Origin: Archangium violaceum | GTDB taxonomy: Bacteria > Myxococcota > Myxococcia > Myxococcales > Myxococcaceae | Direction: 5' to 3' | NCBI RefSeq assembly: GCF_016887565.1 | Contig: NZ_CP069396.1 | Span: 12,320,001-12,384,000 of the forward strand | Length of the DNA stretch: 64,000 bases | Shown: one piece after another, positions 26,686 through 38,911 of the stretch | How positions within the stretch are numbered: the stretch's first letter is position 1 | Layout of the letters: every line of letters starts with the position of its first letter | The notes under the pieces: generated by a model | Database searches by the model: none | The model's input: the letters and a program-made list of their open reading frames with translations, nothing else | Told to the model about the DNA's origin: nothing | Made by a program: the position numbers and the translations under genes

Positions 26686-27842
26686 GGCTCACCTCCCAAC
26701 GCGTAGACGAGTGACAGCCGGCCCACCAGGGCCGAGCCCGCCTGCAGGTCCGCGGACATGCCCCACCGCTCGGTGAGCAGCACGCGCCCGCGCAGCCCGA
26801 CGTACCCCGGCACGCCGCCTCCCGCCTTGATGCCGCCCGGGAAGTCGTCCTTGCGGTGGTCGTAGTAGAGCATCGCCTCGCCCCGGAAGGGCCCGCCGCG
26901 CCCCAGGTACACGCCATAGCCGAAGGTGAAGAGGAGCTGCTCGAAGAGCATGTCGTCCGTGGGGCCCGCGTAGACGTAGCGCTGCACCGTCATCCCCACG
27001 CCCATCTCCGCGAAGGAGCCGGCCATGCGCGGGCTGAAGCGCGCCATGTCGTAGCGGCCTCGCAGGAAGGCCTCGCCGCCCGCCAGGGTGAAGCGCTCGG
27101 TGGGGTAGCGGTGGGCGAGCGCTCCGAGCTCCAGATCCAGCGCAGAGCCATCCGCGCCGCCCCGGGCGCCGTCGGGCCCGCCCAGCAGCCGGTACGCGCC
27201 GCCCAGGCGCACGCGCAGGTTGCCGTCATCCGGCGACAGGCGCGCCCCGGCCTCCAGGCGCACGCGCTCCAGCCGGGCCATCGCTCCCAGCGAGACGAAG
27301 TGCCGGTAGCTGAAGGAGGGATCGTCCGCGTACTGGTAGCCCAGCTCCAGCTCGAGCGGGGGCAGTCGCTGGGCGACCATGCCCGGAGAGAACGCGGGAG
27401 ACACCGCCGCGTAGAGGTTGGCCAGCGTGGAGATGGAGATGAGGCCCGCTCCCGTCAGCGCCACCGCGTACAGCGGGCCGATGACCCGGCGCGACGCTCC
27501 GGACATGGCGATGGGCACCCCGCTCACGGCCAGCAGCCCGAAGCCCGCGCCCTCCAGGAGGAAGAGTCGCTTCGCCGTCCCCGTGTCCCCCGCGACGAGC
27601 GGCCCCAGTCCGTGCAGCACCAGGCCGGGCACCACCGCCACGACCGCGGGCAGCACGGCGAAGGGAGGCCGCACCTCCTCCAGGGGCGCGGACCCGGCCA
27701 GGGTGGGCACATCCACAGGCCCCGCCGCCGGCACCCCGGACGTCTGTCCCCAGGCTCCGCCCGGCAGCACCGCCAGGGCGAGCACCATCAGCCCGCCCAG
27801 CACGGGCGAGCCCCTCCGCTGTCGCACCATATGACCATCCAT
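26682..27842 (-). CDS. Probable outer-membrane protein with N-terminal membrane helices
   Basis: 386 residues from the ATG at 27842; a second ATG four codons on (27830) is equally plausible. A signal peptide (LMVLALAVLPGGAWG) is followed by a region with two or three hydrophobic segments (PPFAVLPAVVAVVPGLVLHG; IGPLYAVALTGAGLISIS). After these the protein alternates short amphipathic strands with aromatic residues (ELELGYQYADD, YDMARFSPRMAG, AMLYYDHRKDDFPGG), as in beta-barrels. No family is recognised with certainty. Its stop overlaps the start of the phosphoesterase gene by 4 nt, so the two are probably co-expressed. Confidence 0.55.
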   Translation of the reverse strand: MDGHMVRQRRGSPVLGGLMVLALAVLPGGAWGQTSGVPAAGPVDVPTLAGSAPLEEVRPPFAVLPAVVAVVPGLVLHGLGPLVAGDTGTAKRLFLLEGAGFGLLAVSGVPIAMSGASRRVIGPLYAVALTGAGLISISTLANLYAAVSPAFSPGMVAQRLPPLELELGYQYADDPSFSYRHFVSLGAMARLERVRLEAGARLSPDDGNLRVRLGGAYRLLGGPDGARGGADGSALDLELGALAHRYPTERFTLAGGEAFLRGRYDMARFSPRMAGSFAEMGVGMTVQRYVYAGPTDDMLFEQLLFTFGYGVYLGRGGPFRGEAMLYYDHRKDDFPGGIKAGGGVPGYVGLRGRVLLTERWGMSADLQAGSALVGRLSLVYALGGEP

Positions 27843-28032
27843 TCTAACGAGCGGACCCGGCCTTCCGCCCGGCCCGGGGCTCCCACCGGGCTCGGATCCA
27901 GGATAAAGCGTTGGCGGGTGGATTCGCAGCCCACCTCCAAAGGTAGGTAAGACGTCCACCCGGCCCCCCCTTCGGGATTTTTGGAGGAGCGGGGTATGCT
28001 CCAATTCCCCCTCTCCACCTCGACGCGCATCC

Positions 28033-30675
28033 GTGGCAGCCAACGAAGCCGGGCAGTTTGGCAAATACGAACTGGTATCGAAGCTCGCCGCGGGCGGGAT
28101 GGCGGTCACCTACCGCGCGCGGATGAACGGCGCGGCGGGGGTGACCAAGCCAGTCGTCATCAAGCAGATCCTCCCCCACTTCGCCGACGACCCCGGGTTC
28201 GTGGAGATGTTCGTCAGCGAGGCGCGCGTGGCGGCGGGCCTCACCCACGGCAACATCGCCCAGGTCTTCGACTTCGGAGAGATCGACGGCCAGTTCTTCC
28301 TGGCCATGGAGTTCGTGCACGGCCAGCCGCTGTCCAAGGTGCTGCGCCGTGCGCAGCGCACGGGGCTGCCGAGCCTGCCGCTGCCCCTGGCGCTGCACGT
28401 CGCCATCCAGATGTGCGATGGGCTGGACTACGCGCACCGGCACGTGAGCGAGGATGGACAGCCCATGGGGCTGGTCCACCGGGACGTGTCCCCGGACAAC
28501 GTGCTCATCTCCTACGAGGGCCAGGTCAAGGTCATCGACTTCGGCATCGCCAAGGCGACGAGCGTGGTGGAGTCGCGCACCTCGCCCGGCACGCTCAAGG
28601 GCAAGTACCCGTACTTCTCCACCGAGCAGGCCCGGGGCCAGCAGGATCTGGACGCGCGCTCGGACATCTTCGCCGTGGGCGTGGTGCTCTACGAGATGGT
28701 GTGCGGCCGGCGCCCCTATGAGGGCGAGCTCGTCGCCGTGCTGCCGCGCATCCTCTCGGGAGACTACGCGGCGCCCTCCGCGCTCAACCCGGCCATCACC
28801 CCGGAGCTGGAGTCGGTGATGGCCACCGCGATGGCGCTGGACCGGGACACGCGCTACCCCACCGCGCAGGCCTTCTCCGAGGCGCTGCGCGAGCAGCTCT
28901 ACTCGGCCAACGCGCGCTTCTCACCCGCGATGCTGTCGCAGCTGATGGGCCACCTCTTCTCCGAGGAGCTCGCCGCCGAGGGACGCCGGGTGGAGGTGCC
29001 ACCGAGCTTCCTGGAGCAGCTCTCCGTGTGGCAGGCGCAGGCGCAGCCCACGGGCGAGCCCACCGGCGTCCTGCCGCGGCAGTCGGGCACGGGCGGTGGC
29101 CGCACCAGCACCGGCTCCGGCGTGCGCGCCGTGCGGCCCGGCAGTGACAGTGGCCGTCCGGCGAGCGGCCCGGGCATCCGCTCCGGCGCGTCCGGTGCGC
29201 AGAAGCCCCCCTCCAACGGCACCGGCGGACGGCCCTCCAGCAACGCCAGCGGGCGGGCCGTCAGCTCGGCCTCGGTGCGCCGGGTGACCTCGAGCGCCGT
29301 GCCTCGCACTCCGGCCTCCCCCACCCTGGCGGAACCGCCAGACCTGGCGGCCGAGCCCTCCACGGCCGTGTCGCAGCAGGCCACCGCGGCGACGGACTCC
29401 GTCGAGGAGCCGCGCGACACCCCCGTCGACATGCCGGCCGTCACCGTGCCGGCGGCCAGGCTGGATCCCCTCGGCTCGTTCCGCCAGGCGCAGGAGCGCG
29501 ACGCCCAGGAGCGTGCCGACCGGCGCCAGCGGCTGGTGATGCTCATCAGCCTTCCCCTCATCGGACTCGCGCTGTTCCTGGGAGCCATCAACTACTTCCT
29601 CTCCGGCAGGGGCGACGGATCGCCCACGGGCTCGCTGTGGCTCACCTCCACACCGTCCGGGGCCTCGGTGAAGCTCAACGGCAAGGATGTGCCCGGCGTC
29701 ACGCCGCTCGTCGTCGGGAGCGTTCCGCTCGAAGAGGCCAACACCCTGGTGCTCACCCTGCCCGGCTACCGGCCGTGGACGAAGCGCTTCACCCGGAGCA
29801 GCGATGCGGATCCGCCCATCCACGCGGAGCTCGAGCGCCTCCAGGAGGAGCCCGCCCCACCGGAGAAGCCCCAGCCCACCGAGGCCGTCGCCGCGACCAC
29901 CGCCGAGCCAGTGGACGCGGGCACCGAGGCGCCGAAGTCCAACCCCTACAACGAGGTGGACTACCCGGCGCGGCTGATCGTCCTCCGCCCGAAGTACAAC
30001 GCCTTCCCGGTGACGCAGTACACCACCGCGTCGATCGACCTCAGCCCGTCCGCGAGCTACTCCGTCAACACGGAGGGCAGTGCCTCGCTGGCCGAGGAAC
30101 GTGGAGGCGCGTCCGGCACGCTGGCCTACTTCCTCGAGGGCGACAACGTGTCCGTGGACGAGTCCTTCGGGCTGATCGGCCCCGCCTCGCGCACCATCAA
30201 GGGCGCGCGCCGGCTGCACGTCTTCCTGCTGGACGATGACGTCTCGGACAACAGCGGCACGGTGCGGGTGCACCTGCGCCAATCCAAGTGGACGGCGCCA
30301 CGCCAGCTCACGTTCAACGCCGCACAGGACGCGCTGGCGCTCAAGCCCGAGCACCAGCTGGTGCTGCGCGGGCTCAACCCGGACGCCCTCTACCTGCTCA
30401 CCGTGCGCGATGACCTGCCGGAGCTGCGCTCGGGTGCCGGCGGGCGGACACGTCGGGTGCTGTGCGCGGAGAGCAACCAGAAGTCCGCCCGGCGCACACA
30501 CCGCCTGTTCGAGTCAGGAAAGCGCTACCAGCTGACGGGGGCCGACACGCTGCGCTGCACCTACCCGGACACCCGGTTGGAGGACAACGCCGGGGCGCTC
30601 GAGGTGGACATCGTCGACGTCACGGACATGTCCCGAAGGGACAGGGCAGCGGCGCTGCGCGGCGCATCTCGTTGA
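28033..30675 (+). CDS. Transmembrane Ser/Thr protein kinase with PEGA domain
   Basis: 880 residues from a GTG. The kinase domain (about 11-290) has the Gly-rich loop KLAAGGMAVTYRA, K44 in VVIKQIL, the catalytic loop HRDVSPDN near residue 150 and DFGIA. The catalytic-loop Lys is Ser, a change frequent in myxobacterial kinases. A long Ser/Gly/Pro linker leads to one membrane helix near residue 500 (LVMLISLPLIGLALFLGAIN). An outside PEGA domain follows (GSLWLTSTPSGASVKLNGKD) and then a C-terminal region of about 250 residues without recognisable family. PEGA domains are often surface-binding, so this resembles a sensor kinase at the inner membrane. It converges with gyrB. Confidence 0.9.
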   Translation: MAANEAGQFGKYELVSKLAAGGMAVTYRARMNGAAGVTKPVVIKQILPHFADDPGFVEMFVSEARVAAGLTHGNIAQVFDFGEIDGQFFLAMEFVHGQPLSKVLRRAQRTGLPSLPLPLALHVAIQMCDGLDYAHRHVSEDGQPMGLVHRDVSPDNVLISYEGQVKVIDFGIAKATSVVESRTSPGTLKGKYPYFSTEQARGQQDLDARSDIFAVGVVLYEMVCGRRPYEGELVAVLPRILSGDYAAPSALNPAITPELESVMATAMALDRDTRYPTAQAFSEALREQLYSANARFSPAMLSQLMGHLFSEELAAEGRRVEVPPSFLEQLSVWQAQAQPTGEPTGVLPRQSGTGGGRTSTGSGVRAVRPGSDSGRPASGPGIRSGASGAQKPPSNGTGGRPSSNASGRAVSSASVRRVTSSAVPRTPASPTLAEPPDLAAEPSTAVSQQATAATDSVEEPRDTPVDMPAVTVPAARLDPLGSFRQAQERDAQERADRRQRLVMLISLPLIGLALFLGAINYFLSGRGDGSPTGSLWLTSTPSGASVKLNGKDVPGVTPLVVGSVPLEEANTLVLTLPGYRPWTKRFTRSSDADPPIHAELERLQEEPAPPEKPQPTEAVAATTAEPVDAGTEAPKSNPYNEVDYPARLIVLRPKYNAFPVTQYTTASIDLSPSASYSVNTEGSASLAEERGGASGTLAYFLEGDNVSVDESFGLIGPASRTIKGARRLHVFLLDDDVSDNSGTVRVHLRQSKWTAPRQLTFNAAQDALALKPEHQLVLRGLNPDALYLLTVRDDLPELRSGAGGRTRRVLCAESNQKSARRTHRLFESGKRYQLTGADTLRCTYPDTRLEDNAGALEVDIVDVTDMSRRDRAAALRGASR

Positions 30676-30984
30676 CCGGACGACACCTCCCGGGTTAGTG
30701 AAGACGGGCGGGCGGTCAGGCGCAGGGTGCCTCCTCCGTCCAACCCTTTCGTACTCCCCAGGCAGGCAGCAACCGCTTCCGTTCTCATCCCGGAAGCGAT
30801 GCGTACCATGAAGCGCACAGGGACCCACTGAGGGGTACCCGGGAATACAACAGATTCCTTCCGTAAAGGCTCAAGGGGGCCGCAGCGGTTCCGCGGCCCG
30901 GCTCGATAAGGACGGGAAAGGCACGTGGGCGCGGAGCCGAGACAGGCACCGGGCCCACTTGTCTTTTGGGGGTCTGGAACTCCC
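30676..30984. terminator. Convergent intergenic region with two hairpins
   Basis: This 309-bp gap separates the PEGA kinase stop from the gyrB stop. It holds two inverted repeats. One is CGCTTCCG/CGGAAGCG (30774-30781 with 30791-30798, 9-nt loop). The other is GGGCCGC/GCGGCCC (30877-30883 with 30893-30899, 9-nt loop). Neither is followed by a U-run, so they are only possible terminators, the first for the kinase and the second for gyrB. I see no small gene or other element. Confidence 0.4.
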
Positions 30985-34022
<3,038 letters not shown>

Positions 34023-34120
34023 GCGAGCACCTGAACCCTAACCTCCCGGAGGCTCCGCCGGGGATTTTCCTGATACGAGCTGTCCACCCGCGAGCGCTGG
34101 AAGTGCCTACCCTGCGGCCC

Positions 34121-34888
34121 ATGACGGACGCTGAACTCACCGAGCGCCTGCGGACCAATCTCTGGGACTTCAAGACCCTGCAGGCCCGCGGCGGTCCGCT
34201 GCGGATGCTCGACCTGCCCGGGGTGCGGGCCTTCGCGCTGCCGGATCATCCGGACAACCTCTTCCAGCAGCAGGTGATGTACGAGGACACGCGCTCGCTC
34301 GCCGAGGCCCTCGCGCCGCTGGAGGCCTGGTACCGAGAGCAGGACGTGCCCGTCTGGCGCGTGCCCGTGTACCCGGGGGAGTCCCTCGCGGAGGGCCCGC
34401 TGGCCCGCGCCGGCTACCGGCCCGCGGACACCATCCCCGCCATGGGCCTCACCCTGAACCACCCGCCGCCGCCCCACCTCCCTCCGGGCCTCACCCTGGA
34501 GCACCCGGAGGACCTGGACGAGGTGCTCGCGCTCAACGCGCTCTGCTACGGCGAGGAGAACGCCGGCTTCTTCGAGGACTGGCGCATCCAGCCGCTGCCG
34601 TCCGACCAGCTCCATGCCGTGCTGATGCGCGAGGGAGGCAGGCCGCTCGCGGGGGCCGTCTCCTTCGAGCGGGGAGACGCGGCGGGCATCTACCTGGTGG
34701 CCACCCACCCGGCCGCGCGCCGCCGGGGCCTGGGCGCCCGGGTGATGCACTGTCTGCACGCGGACGCATTCGCCCGGGGCCGCTGCGTGGCCGTCCTCCA
34801 GGCCTCCGACATGGGGCACGACCTGTACCGGCGGCTCGGCTACCGGGAGCTGGGCGGGTGGCCCAACTGGGTGCGCCACACCCGCTGA
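34121..34888 (+). CDS. GNAT-family N-acetyltransferase
   Basis: 255 residues from the ATG at 34121; a GTG at 34103 is also in frame. The C-terminal half carries the GNAT acetyl-CoA site in YLVATHPAARRRGLGARVM, followed by GHDLYRRLGYREL, typical of the last strands. The N-terminal 110 residues are weakly similar in pattern to a second, degenerate GNAT fold. It transfers an acetyl group to an unknown amine. It ends 4 bases before the convergent response-regulator gene. Confidence 0.8.
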   Translation: MTDAELTERLRTNLWDFKTLQARGGPLRMLDLPGVRAFALPDHPDNLFQQQVMYEDTRSLAEALAPLEAWYREQDVPVWRVPVYPGESLAEGPLARAGYRPADTIPAMGLTLNHPPPPHLPPGLTLEHPEDLDEVLALNALCYGEENAGFFEDWRIQPLPSDQLHAVLMREGGRPLAGAVSFERGDAAGIYLVATHPAARRRGLGARVMHCLHADAFARGRCVAVLQASDMGHDLYRRLGYRELGGWPNWVRHTR

Positions 34889-34892
34889 GGAC

Positions 34893-35264
34893 TCACTCCG
34901 GCAGCGCGTGCTGGCCCACCGTCTCCACCAGCACCTCCACGTCCACCGGCTTGCGCAGGTAGGCGCACGCGCCCACCTCGCGGGCCACGTCCGCGTTGCT
35001 GGCCGAGGCGGAGAAGATGACCACCGGGATGTCCCTCCACGCGGGGCTCGCGTGCAGCTCCTGGGCGAAGCCCAGGCCGTCCAGCACCGGCATCATCATG
35101 TCCAGCAGCACCAGCCCGGGCAGGGGCCGGGTGCGCGCGAGCACGTCCAGCGCCTCGCGGCCATTGCCGGCCCCCAGCACGGTGAAGCCCGCGTCGCGCA
35201 GCACCTCCTCGAGCGCCTCGCGCAGGTCCGCGTCGTCATCCACCACCAGCAGGGGGCGCGTCAT
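34893..35264 (-). CDS. Single-domain response regulator
   Basis: 123 residues, a stand-alone receiver domain. The acidic pocket is in LLVVDDDADLREAL, the phosphoacceptor Asp in LVLLDMMMPVLDG, the conserved Ser in VVIFSASA and the Lys in AYLRKPVD. There is no output domain. Its ATG overlaps the stop of the upstream kinase in ATGA, so it is translated with that protein and is the likely recipient of its phosphoryl group. It is the last gene of the four-gene operon. Confidence 0.9.
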   Translation of the reverse strand: MTRPLLVVDDDADLREALEEVLRDAGFTVLGAGNGREALDVLARTRPLPGLVLLDMMMPVLDGLGFAQELHASPAWRDIPVVIFSASASNADVAREVGACAYLRKPVDVEVLVETVGQHALPE

Positions 35265-36907
35265 GAGGGCTCCTTGGACGACTGCGCGGGAGTCTCCAGG
35301 GGCAGCTCCAGGGTGAAGCGGGCCCCCCCCTCCTGGCGCTGCTCGGCCCACACGCGGCCTCCGTGTGCCTCGGCCGCCCGGCGCGCCAGGTACAGCCCCA
35401 GCCCCAGCCCTCCATAGGAGCGCGAGGACACCGCCCGTCCGAAGCGCTCGAAGATGCGCTCGAGCTGGTCCGCCGGAATGCCGATGCCCCGGTCCTCCAC
35501 CACCACCCGCGCCACCGTCCCGTTGCGCTGCACCCGCACCTCCACCGGATGGCGCGCACCGAACTTGAGGGCGTTGGACAACAGGCTGGACACCACCTGC
35601 TCCAACCGCATCCGGTCCCATTGGCCGACGACGTCCGGAGCCACCTCCAGCCGAAGCACGCAGCCCATGGCCTGGGCCTCCGCCTCGAAACGCTCCAACA
35701 CATCGCCCATCAACTCTCCCAGGTCCAGCCGCTCGAGGGACAGGGGTAGCCCGCTGGTGGACAGGCGCGACACGTCCAGCAGCGTCTCCACCAACGTGCC
35801 CAGGCGCCGCACCTGGCGCAGGCCTCGCTCCAGCCGCGCCACCAGGTCCGACGAGGTCTCCCGCCGCGCCCGCTGCACGAGGGTGCTCAGCTGCAACCCC
35901 AGCGTGGTGAGCGGCGTGCGCAGCTCGTGGGCGGCCACGGCGAGGAACTCGTCGCGCAGGCGGATGGCCTCCTGGGACTCCTGGAAGAGGCGCGCGTTGT
36001 CCAGCGCCAGGGCGGCGCGGCGCGCCAGCTCCTGCACCACGGGCATGTCCCGCGAGGAGAAGCGCGGCCGCCCTCCCTCGCTGGTGCCGAGCGTCATCAC
36101 GCCCAGGGTCCCCGAGCGCCCCTGCAGCGGGACGTGGATGACGGAGCGCAGCTTCAAGGAGCTCATCCGGCGCAGGTGCTCCGGAGAGCGCGCCAGCACC
36201 TCCAACCGGGCCGAGGGCACGTCCGTCAGCAACTGCGGCTCGCCGGTGCGCCACACCCGCACGGGGCCCGAGGTGGCGTTCGGGTCCAGGGGAAAGAGGC
36301 GGTCCGTCTCGAAGCCTTTGGCCACTCGTTCGGGATCCTCGTGCGCCAGCGCCACCACCTTGAGGGCCTCGCCCGTCTCCGAGAAGTAGACGGCGCACCA
36401 GTCCGCCAGCTCCGGCACGCACAGTTGCACCACCCGCGCCAGCGTCTCCTGGAAATCCAGCGAGCGGGCCAGCACCTCGCCGGCGCGGGCCAGCAGGGCC
36501 CGGTCCCGCTCGGCCAGCCTCCGCTCGTGGCGGATGCGCGCCTCCCCCAGCTCGCGCGCCACCGCGGCGGGCAGCCGGGTGAGGAGCGTCTTGGGAAAGT
36601 AGTCGCGGGCCCCGGCCTTCATCACCTCCACGCCCTCGAATTCCCCCACGCTGCCGGAGACGACGATGAGGGGGATGTCCTGGCCGCTGTCCTGCAGCAC
36701 CCGGAGCGCCGTCGGCGCGTCGAAGCCGGGCATGCTGTAGTCGGAGAGGATGATGTCCCAGGAGCCATCCTTCAGCGCCGCGCGCATGTCCTCGGCCGTC
36801 TGCACCCGGTGACTCTGGACGTCGAAGCCACCCCGGCGCAGCTCGCGTTCCACCAGCATCAAGTCGTCGGGATTGTCCTCGACCTGCAGGACGCGCAGGG
36901 GCGTCAT
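35261..36907 (-). CDS. Hybrid histidine kinase with N-terminal receiver and GAF domain
   Basis: 548 residues. The N-terminal receiver (1-125) has VLQVEDNPDDLML and the Asp in IILSDYSMPGFDAP. A GAF domain follows (about 150-300), then HisKA with AVAAHELRTPLTTL near residue 325. The HATPase has SNALKFGARHPVEV, EDRGIGIPADQLERIFERFG and GGLGLGLYLARRAAE. There is no membrane segment, so it is cytoplasmic. Its start overlaps the preceding response regulator and its stop overlaps the following one by 4 nt, suggesting a stepwise relay: CHASE3 kinase, receiver, hybrid kinase, receiver. Confidence 0.92.
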   Translation of the reverse strand: MTPLRVLQVEDNPDDLMLVERELRRGGFDVQSHRVQTAEDMRAALKDGSWDIILSDYSMPGFDAPTALRVLQDSGQDIPLIVVSGSVGEFEGVEVMKAGARDYFPKTLLTRLPAAVARELGEARIRHERRLAERDRALLARAGEVLARSLDFQETLARVVQLCVPELADWCAVYFSETGEALKVVALAHEDPERVAKGFETDRLFPLDPNATSGPVRVWRTGEPQLLTDVPSARLEVLARSPEHLRRMSSLKLRSVIHVPLQGRSGTLGVMTLGTSEGGRPRFSSRDMPVVQELARRAALALDNARLFQESQEAIRLRDEFLAVAAHELRTPLTTLGLQLSTLVQRARRETSSDLVARLERGLRQVRRLGTLVETLLDVSRLSTSGLPLSLERLDLGELMGDVLERFEAEAQAMGCVLRLEVAPDVVGQWDRMRLEQVVSSLLSNALKFGARHPVEVRVQRNGTVARVVVEDRGIGIPADQLERIFERFGRAVSSRSYGGLGLGLYLARRAAEAHGGRVWAEQRQEGGARFTLELPLETPAQSSKEPS

Positions 36908-37356
36908 TCATGGACCCCCGGCTGCGGTACGCGGTTGAGCGCCAGCCAGTACAGGCCGAGCTGGCGCGCCGCCTCGACGAACTCGTTGTAGCTCACCGGC
37001 TTGCGCACGTAGCTGTTGCAGCCCTGGCTGTAGCTCTGCACCAGGTCCTTCTCCTCGTCCGAGGAGGTGAGGATGACCACCGGGAGGAAGCGGGTGCTCG
37101 GGCTGGCGCGGATCTGCCGCAGCACCTCGTGCCCGTTCAGGCGGGGCAGCTTGAGGTCCAGCAGCACCAGGGCGGGAAGGGGCTCGCCAGCCCGGTGCGC
37201 GTACGCGCCCCGCGCGAAGAGGTAGTCGAGCGCCTCCACCCCATCATCCACCACCTCCAGCGGCTGGGGGTGGCCCGCGCGCTGGAAGGCACGCCGGGTG
37301 AGGTCCACATCGTCCGGGTTGTCCTCCACGAGGAGGATGGAGCGTTGGGGGCTCAT
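36904..37356 (-). CDS. Rcp1-like single-domain response regulator
   Basis: 150 residues, one receiver domain. The acidic residues are in ILLVEDNPDDVDLTRRAF, the phosphoacceptor Asp in LVLLDLKLPRLNG, the conserved Thr/Ser in VVILTSSDEEKD and Lys in SYVRKPVSYNEF. The insert LFARGAYAHRAGEPLP before the Asp is typical of Rcp1-type regulators, which usually pair with phytochrome-like kinases. The kinase at 37353-38777 immediately upstream (4-nt overlap) is of that type. It probably relays to the next kinase. Confidence 0.9.
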   Translation of the reverse strand: MSPQRSILLVEDNPDDVDLTRRAFQRAGHPQPLEVVDDGVEALDYLFARGAYAHRAGEPLPALVLLDLKLPRLNGHEVLRQIRASPSTRFLPVVILTSSDEEKDLVQSYSQGCNSYVRKPVSYNEFVEAARQLGLYWLALNRVPQPGVHE

Positions 37357-38777
37357 GCGAGCGACTCCTGCAAGGTGAAGCGGAAGGTGGCGCCGCCACC
37401 CACGGTGGCCTGGGCCTCGATGTGTCCACCATGACGATGGACGATGCGCTGCACCGTGGCCAGACCAATTCCCGTGCCGGGGAAGTCGGTGACCTTGTGC
37501 ATCCGCTGGAAGGGGGTGAAGAGCTTGTCCGCGTAAGCCATGTCGAACCCCACGCCGTCGTCGCGGACAGCGTAGTGAGTCACCCCGTCGACCGTCTCCG
37601 CGAAGAACTCGATGAGGGCCCCGGGGCGCTTGCTGGTGAACTTCCAGGCGTTGCCCAGGAGGTTCTCCATCAACACCCGGAGCAACCGCGGGTCGCCCCG
37701 GGTGGAGAGACTGGATTGGATGGAGAGCTTCACCTCCCGCCCCGGCTCGCGCTGGCGGAGCTCGTTGGCCACGGAGCCGGCGAGCGCGCTGAGGTCCACC
37801 GGCTCGCGGCGCAGCTCGGCGCGGGTGACGCGGGAGAGCTGCAACAGGTCGTCGATGAGCTGGCCCATGCGCGTGGCGGCCGCCTGCAGCCGCTCGAGGA
37901 GTTGGAGACTGCTGGGCGACAGCCGCTCGGCCTCGTCCTCGCGCAGCGCCTGGGCGAAGCCGTCGATGGCGCGCAGGGGCGCGCGCAGGTCATGGGAGAC
38001 GGAGTAGCTGAAGGACTCCAGTTCCTGGTTGGCGGCGGTGAGCTCGGCGGTGCGCTGGGCCACACGCGACTCCAGGCGGGCCTCACTGGCACGCAGGGCG
38101 TCCGCCTGGGCCTGCACCCGAGCCAGGCTGGCATCGTAATCCCGGGCCAGGGTGAGCAACTGACGCCGGCTGAGCCAGGCGAGCAGCACGCCCACGGTGA
38201 GCGTCCACAGCAGCCCCAGGAAGAGCACGGTGCGAGCGCCCCGCTCGGCCTCGGCGCCCTGGAGGGTGGCGCGCTGGCGCTCCTCGGCGACGATGGCATC
38301 CAGGGTGGCGCGCAGCGCATCCATGCGGACCTTGCCGGCACCCGAGCGCACGAGGGAGAGCCAATCGCCCCCCTCCTTGAAGAGGGTGAGCATCTGCATG
38401 GACACCTGCTCCCAACTCTTCCAGCCCTCTCGAAGCGCCTCCATCCGGGCCTGCTCCGTGGGTTTGCCCTCCAGGTCCCGTTCCAGCTCATCGAGCGCCC
38501 GGGGTAGCAGCTGTTCGGCTGCCTGGTAGGGCTCGAGGAAGGCGCGGTCCCCCGTGAGGAGGAAGCCGCGCACGCCCGTCTCCCGGTCGATGAAGAGCTG
38601 GCGCACGCGCTCCACCCGGACGAGGGTCACCTGGGAGTGGCGTGCCGCCTCCTGCGTCTGGAGCAGGTCCTTCACCTCCCACAGGAGGAGGGCCGCGAGC
38701 AGGAGCAGCAGCCCCACCGGCACCAGGATGGCGCGCAGCAGCAGGCGGCGGAAGCGTCGCGGATCGGTCAGGGGCAT
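37353..38777 (-). CDS. Membrane histidine kinase with CHASE3 sensor domain
   Basis: 474 residues from the ATG at 38777; a GTG directly in front (38780) is possible. Membrane helix 1 is LLLRAILVPVGLLLLLAALLL. A periplasmic CHASE3-like helical domain (RQLFIDRETGVRGFLLTGDR) follows, then helix 2 near residues 185-205. HisKA has SYSVSHDLRAPLRAIDGF near residue 265. The HATPase has MENLLGNAWKFTSKRPGA, VRDDGVGFDMAYADKLF and GTGIGLATVQRIVHRHGG, as in Cph1-type kinases. It is the first gene of the operon 38777-34893; the 134 bp upstream should hold the promoter. Confidence 0.92.
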   Translation of the reverse strand: MPLTDPRRFRRLLLRAILVPVGLLLLLAALLLWEVKDLLQTQEAARHSQVTLVRVERVRQLFIDRETGVRGFLLTGDRAFLEPYQAAEQLLPRALDELERDLEGKPTEQARMEALREGWKSWEQVSMQMLTLFKEGGDWLSLVRSGAGKVRMDALRATLDAIVAEERQRATLQGAEAERGARTVLFLGLLWTLTVGVLLAWLSRRQLLTLARDYDASLARVQAQADALRASEARLESRVAQRTAELTAANQELESFSYSVSHDLRAPLRAIDGFAQALREDEAERLSPSSLQLLERLQAAATRMGQLIDDLLQLSRVTRAELRREPVDLSALAGSVANELRQREPGREVKLSIQSSLSTRGDPRLLRVLMENLLGNAWKFTSKRPGALIEFFAETVDGVTHYAVRDDGVGFDMAYADKLFTPFQRMHKVTDFPGTGIGLATVQRIVHRHGGHIEAQATVGGGATFRFTLQESLA

Positions 38778-38911
38778 CACACAGTCAACGGTGGCAGGGC
38801 TCCTCCGTCAAGGTTGGGAGCAGGAAGGAGTTGTTCAACCCATACCGTTGGCCATTCCGGGCGGGCGGGGGAGGAGGCTCGTCTGGAGTGGAGGGGAGGG
38901 CAAGCGAGCGG

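Noticed and set aside
30676-30984. A replication origin near gyrB
   Set aside because: No DnaA-box-like TTATCCACA sequences were seen and dnaA, dnaN and recF are not adjacent.
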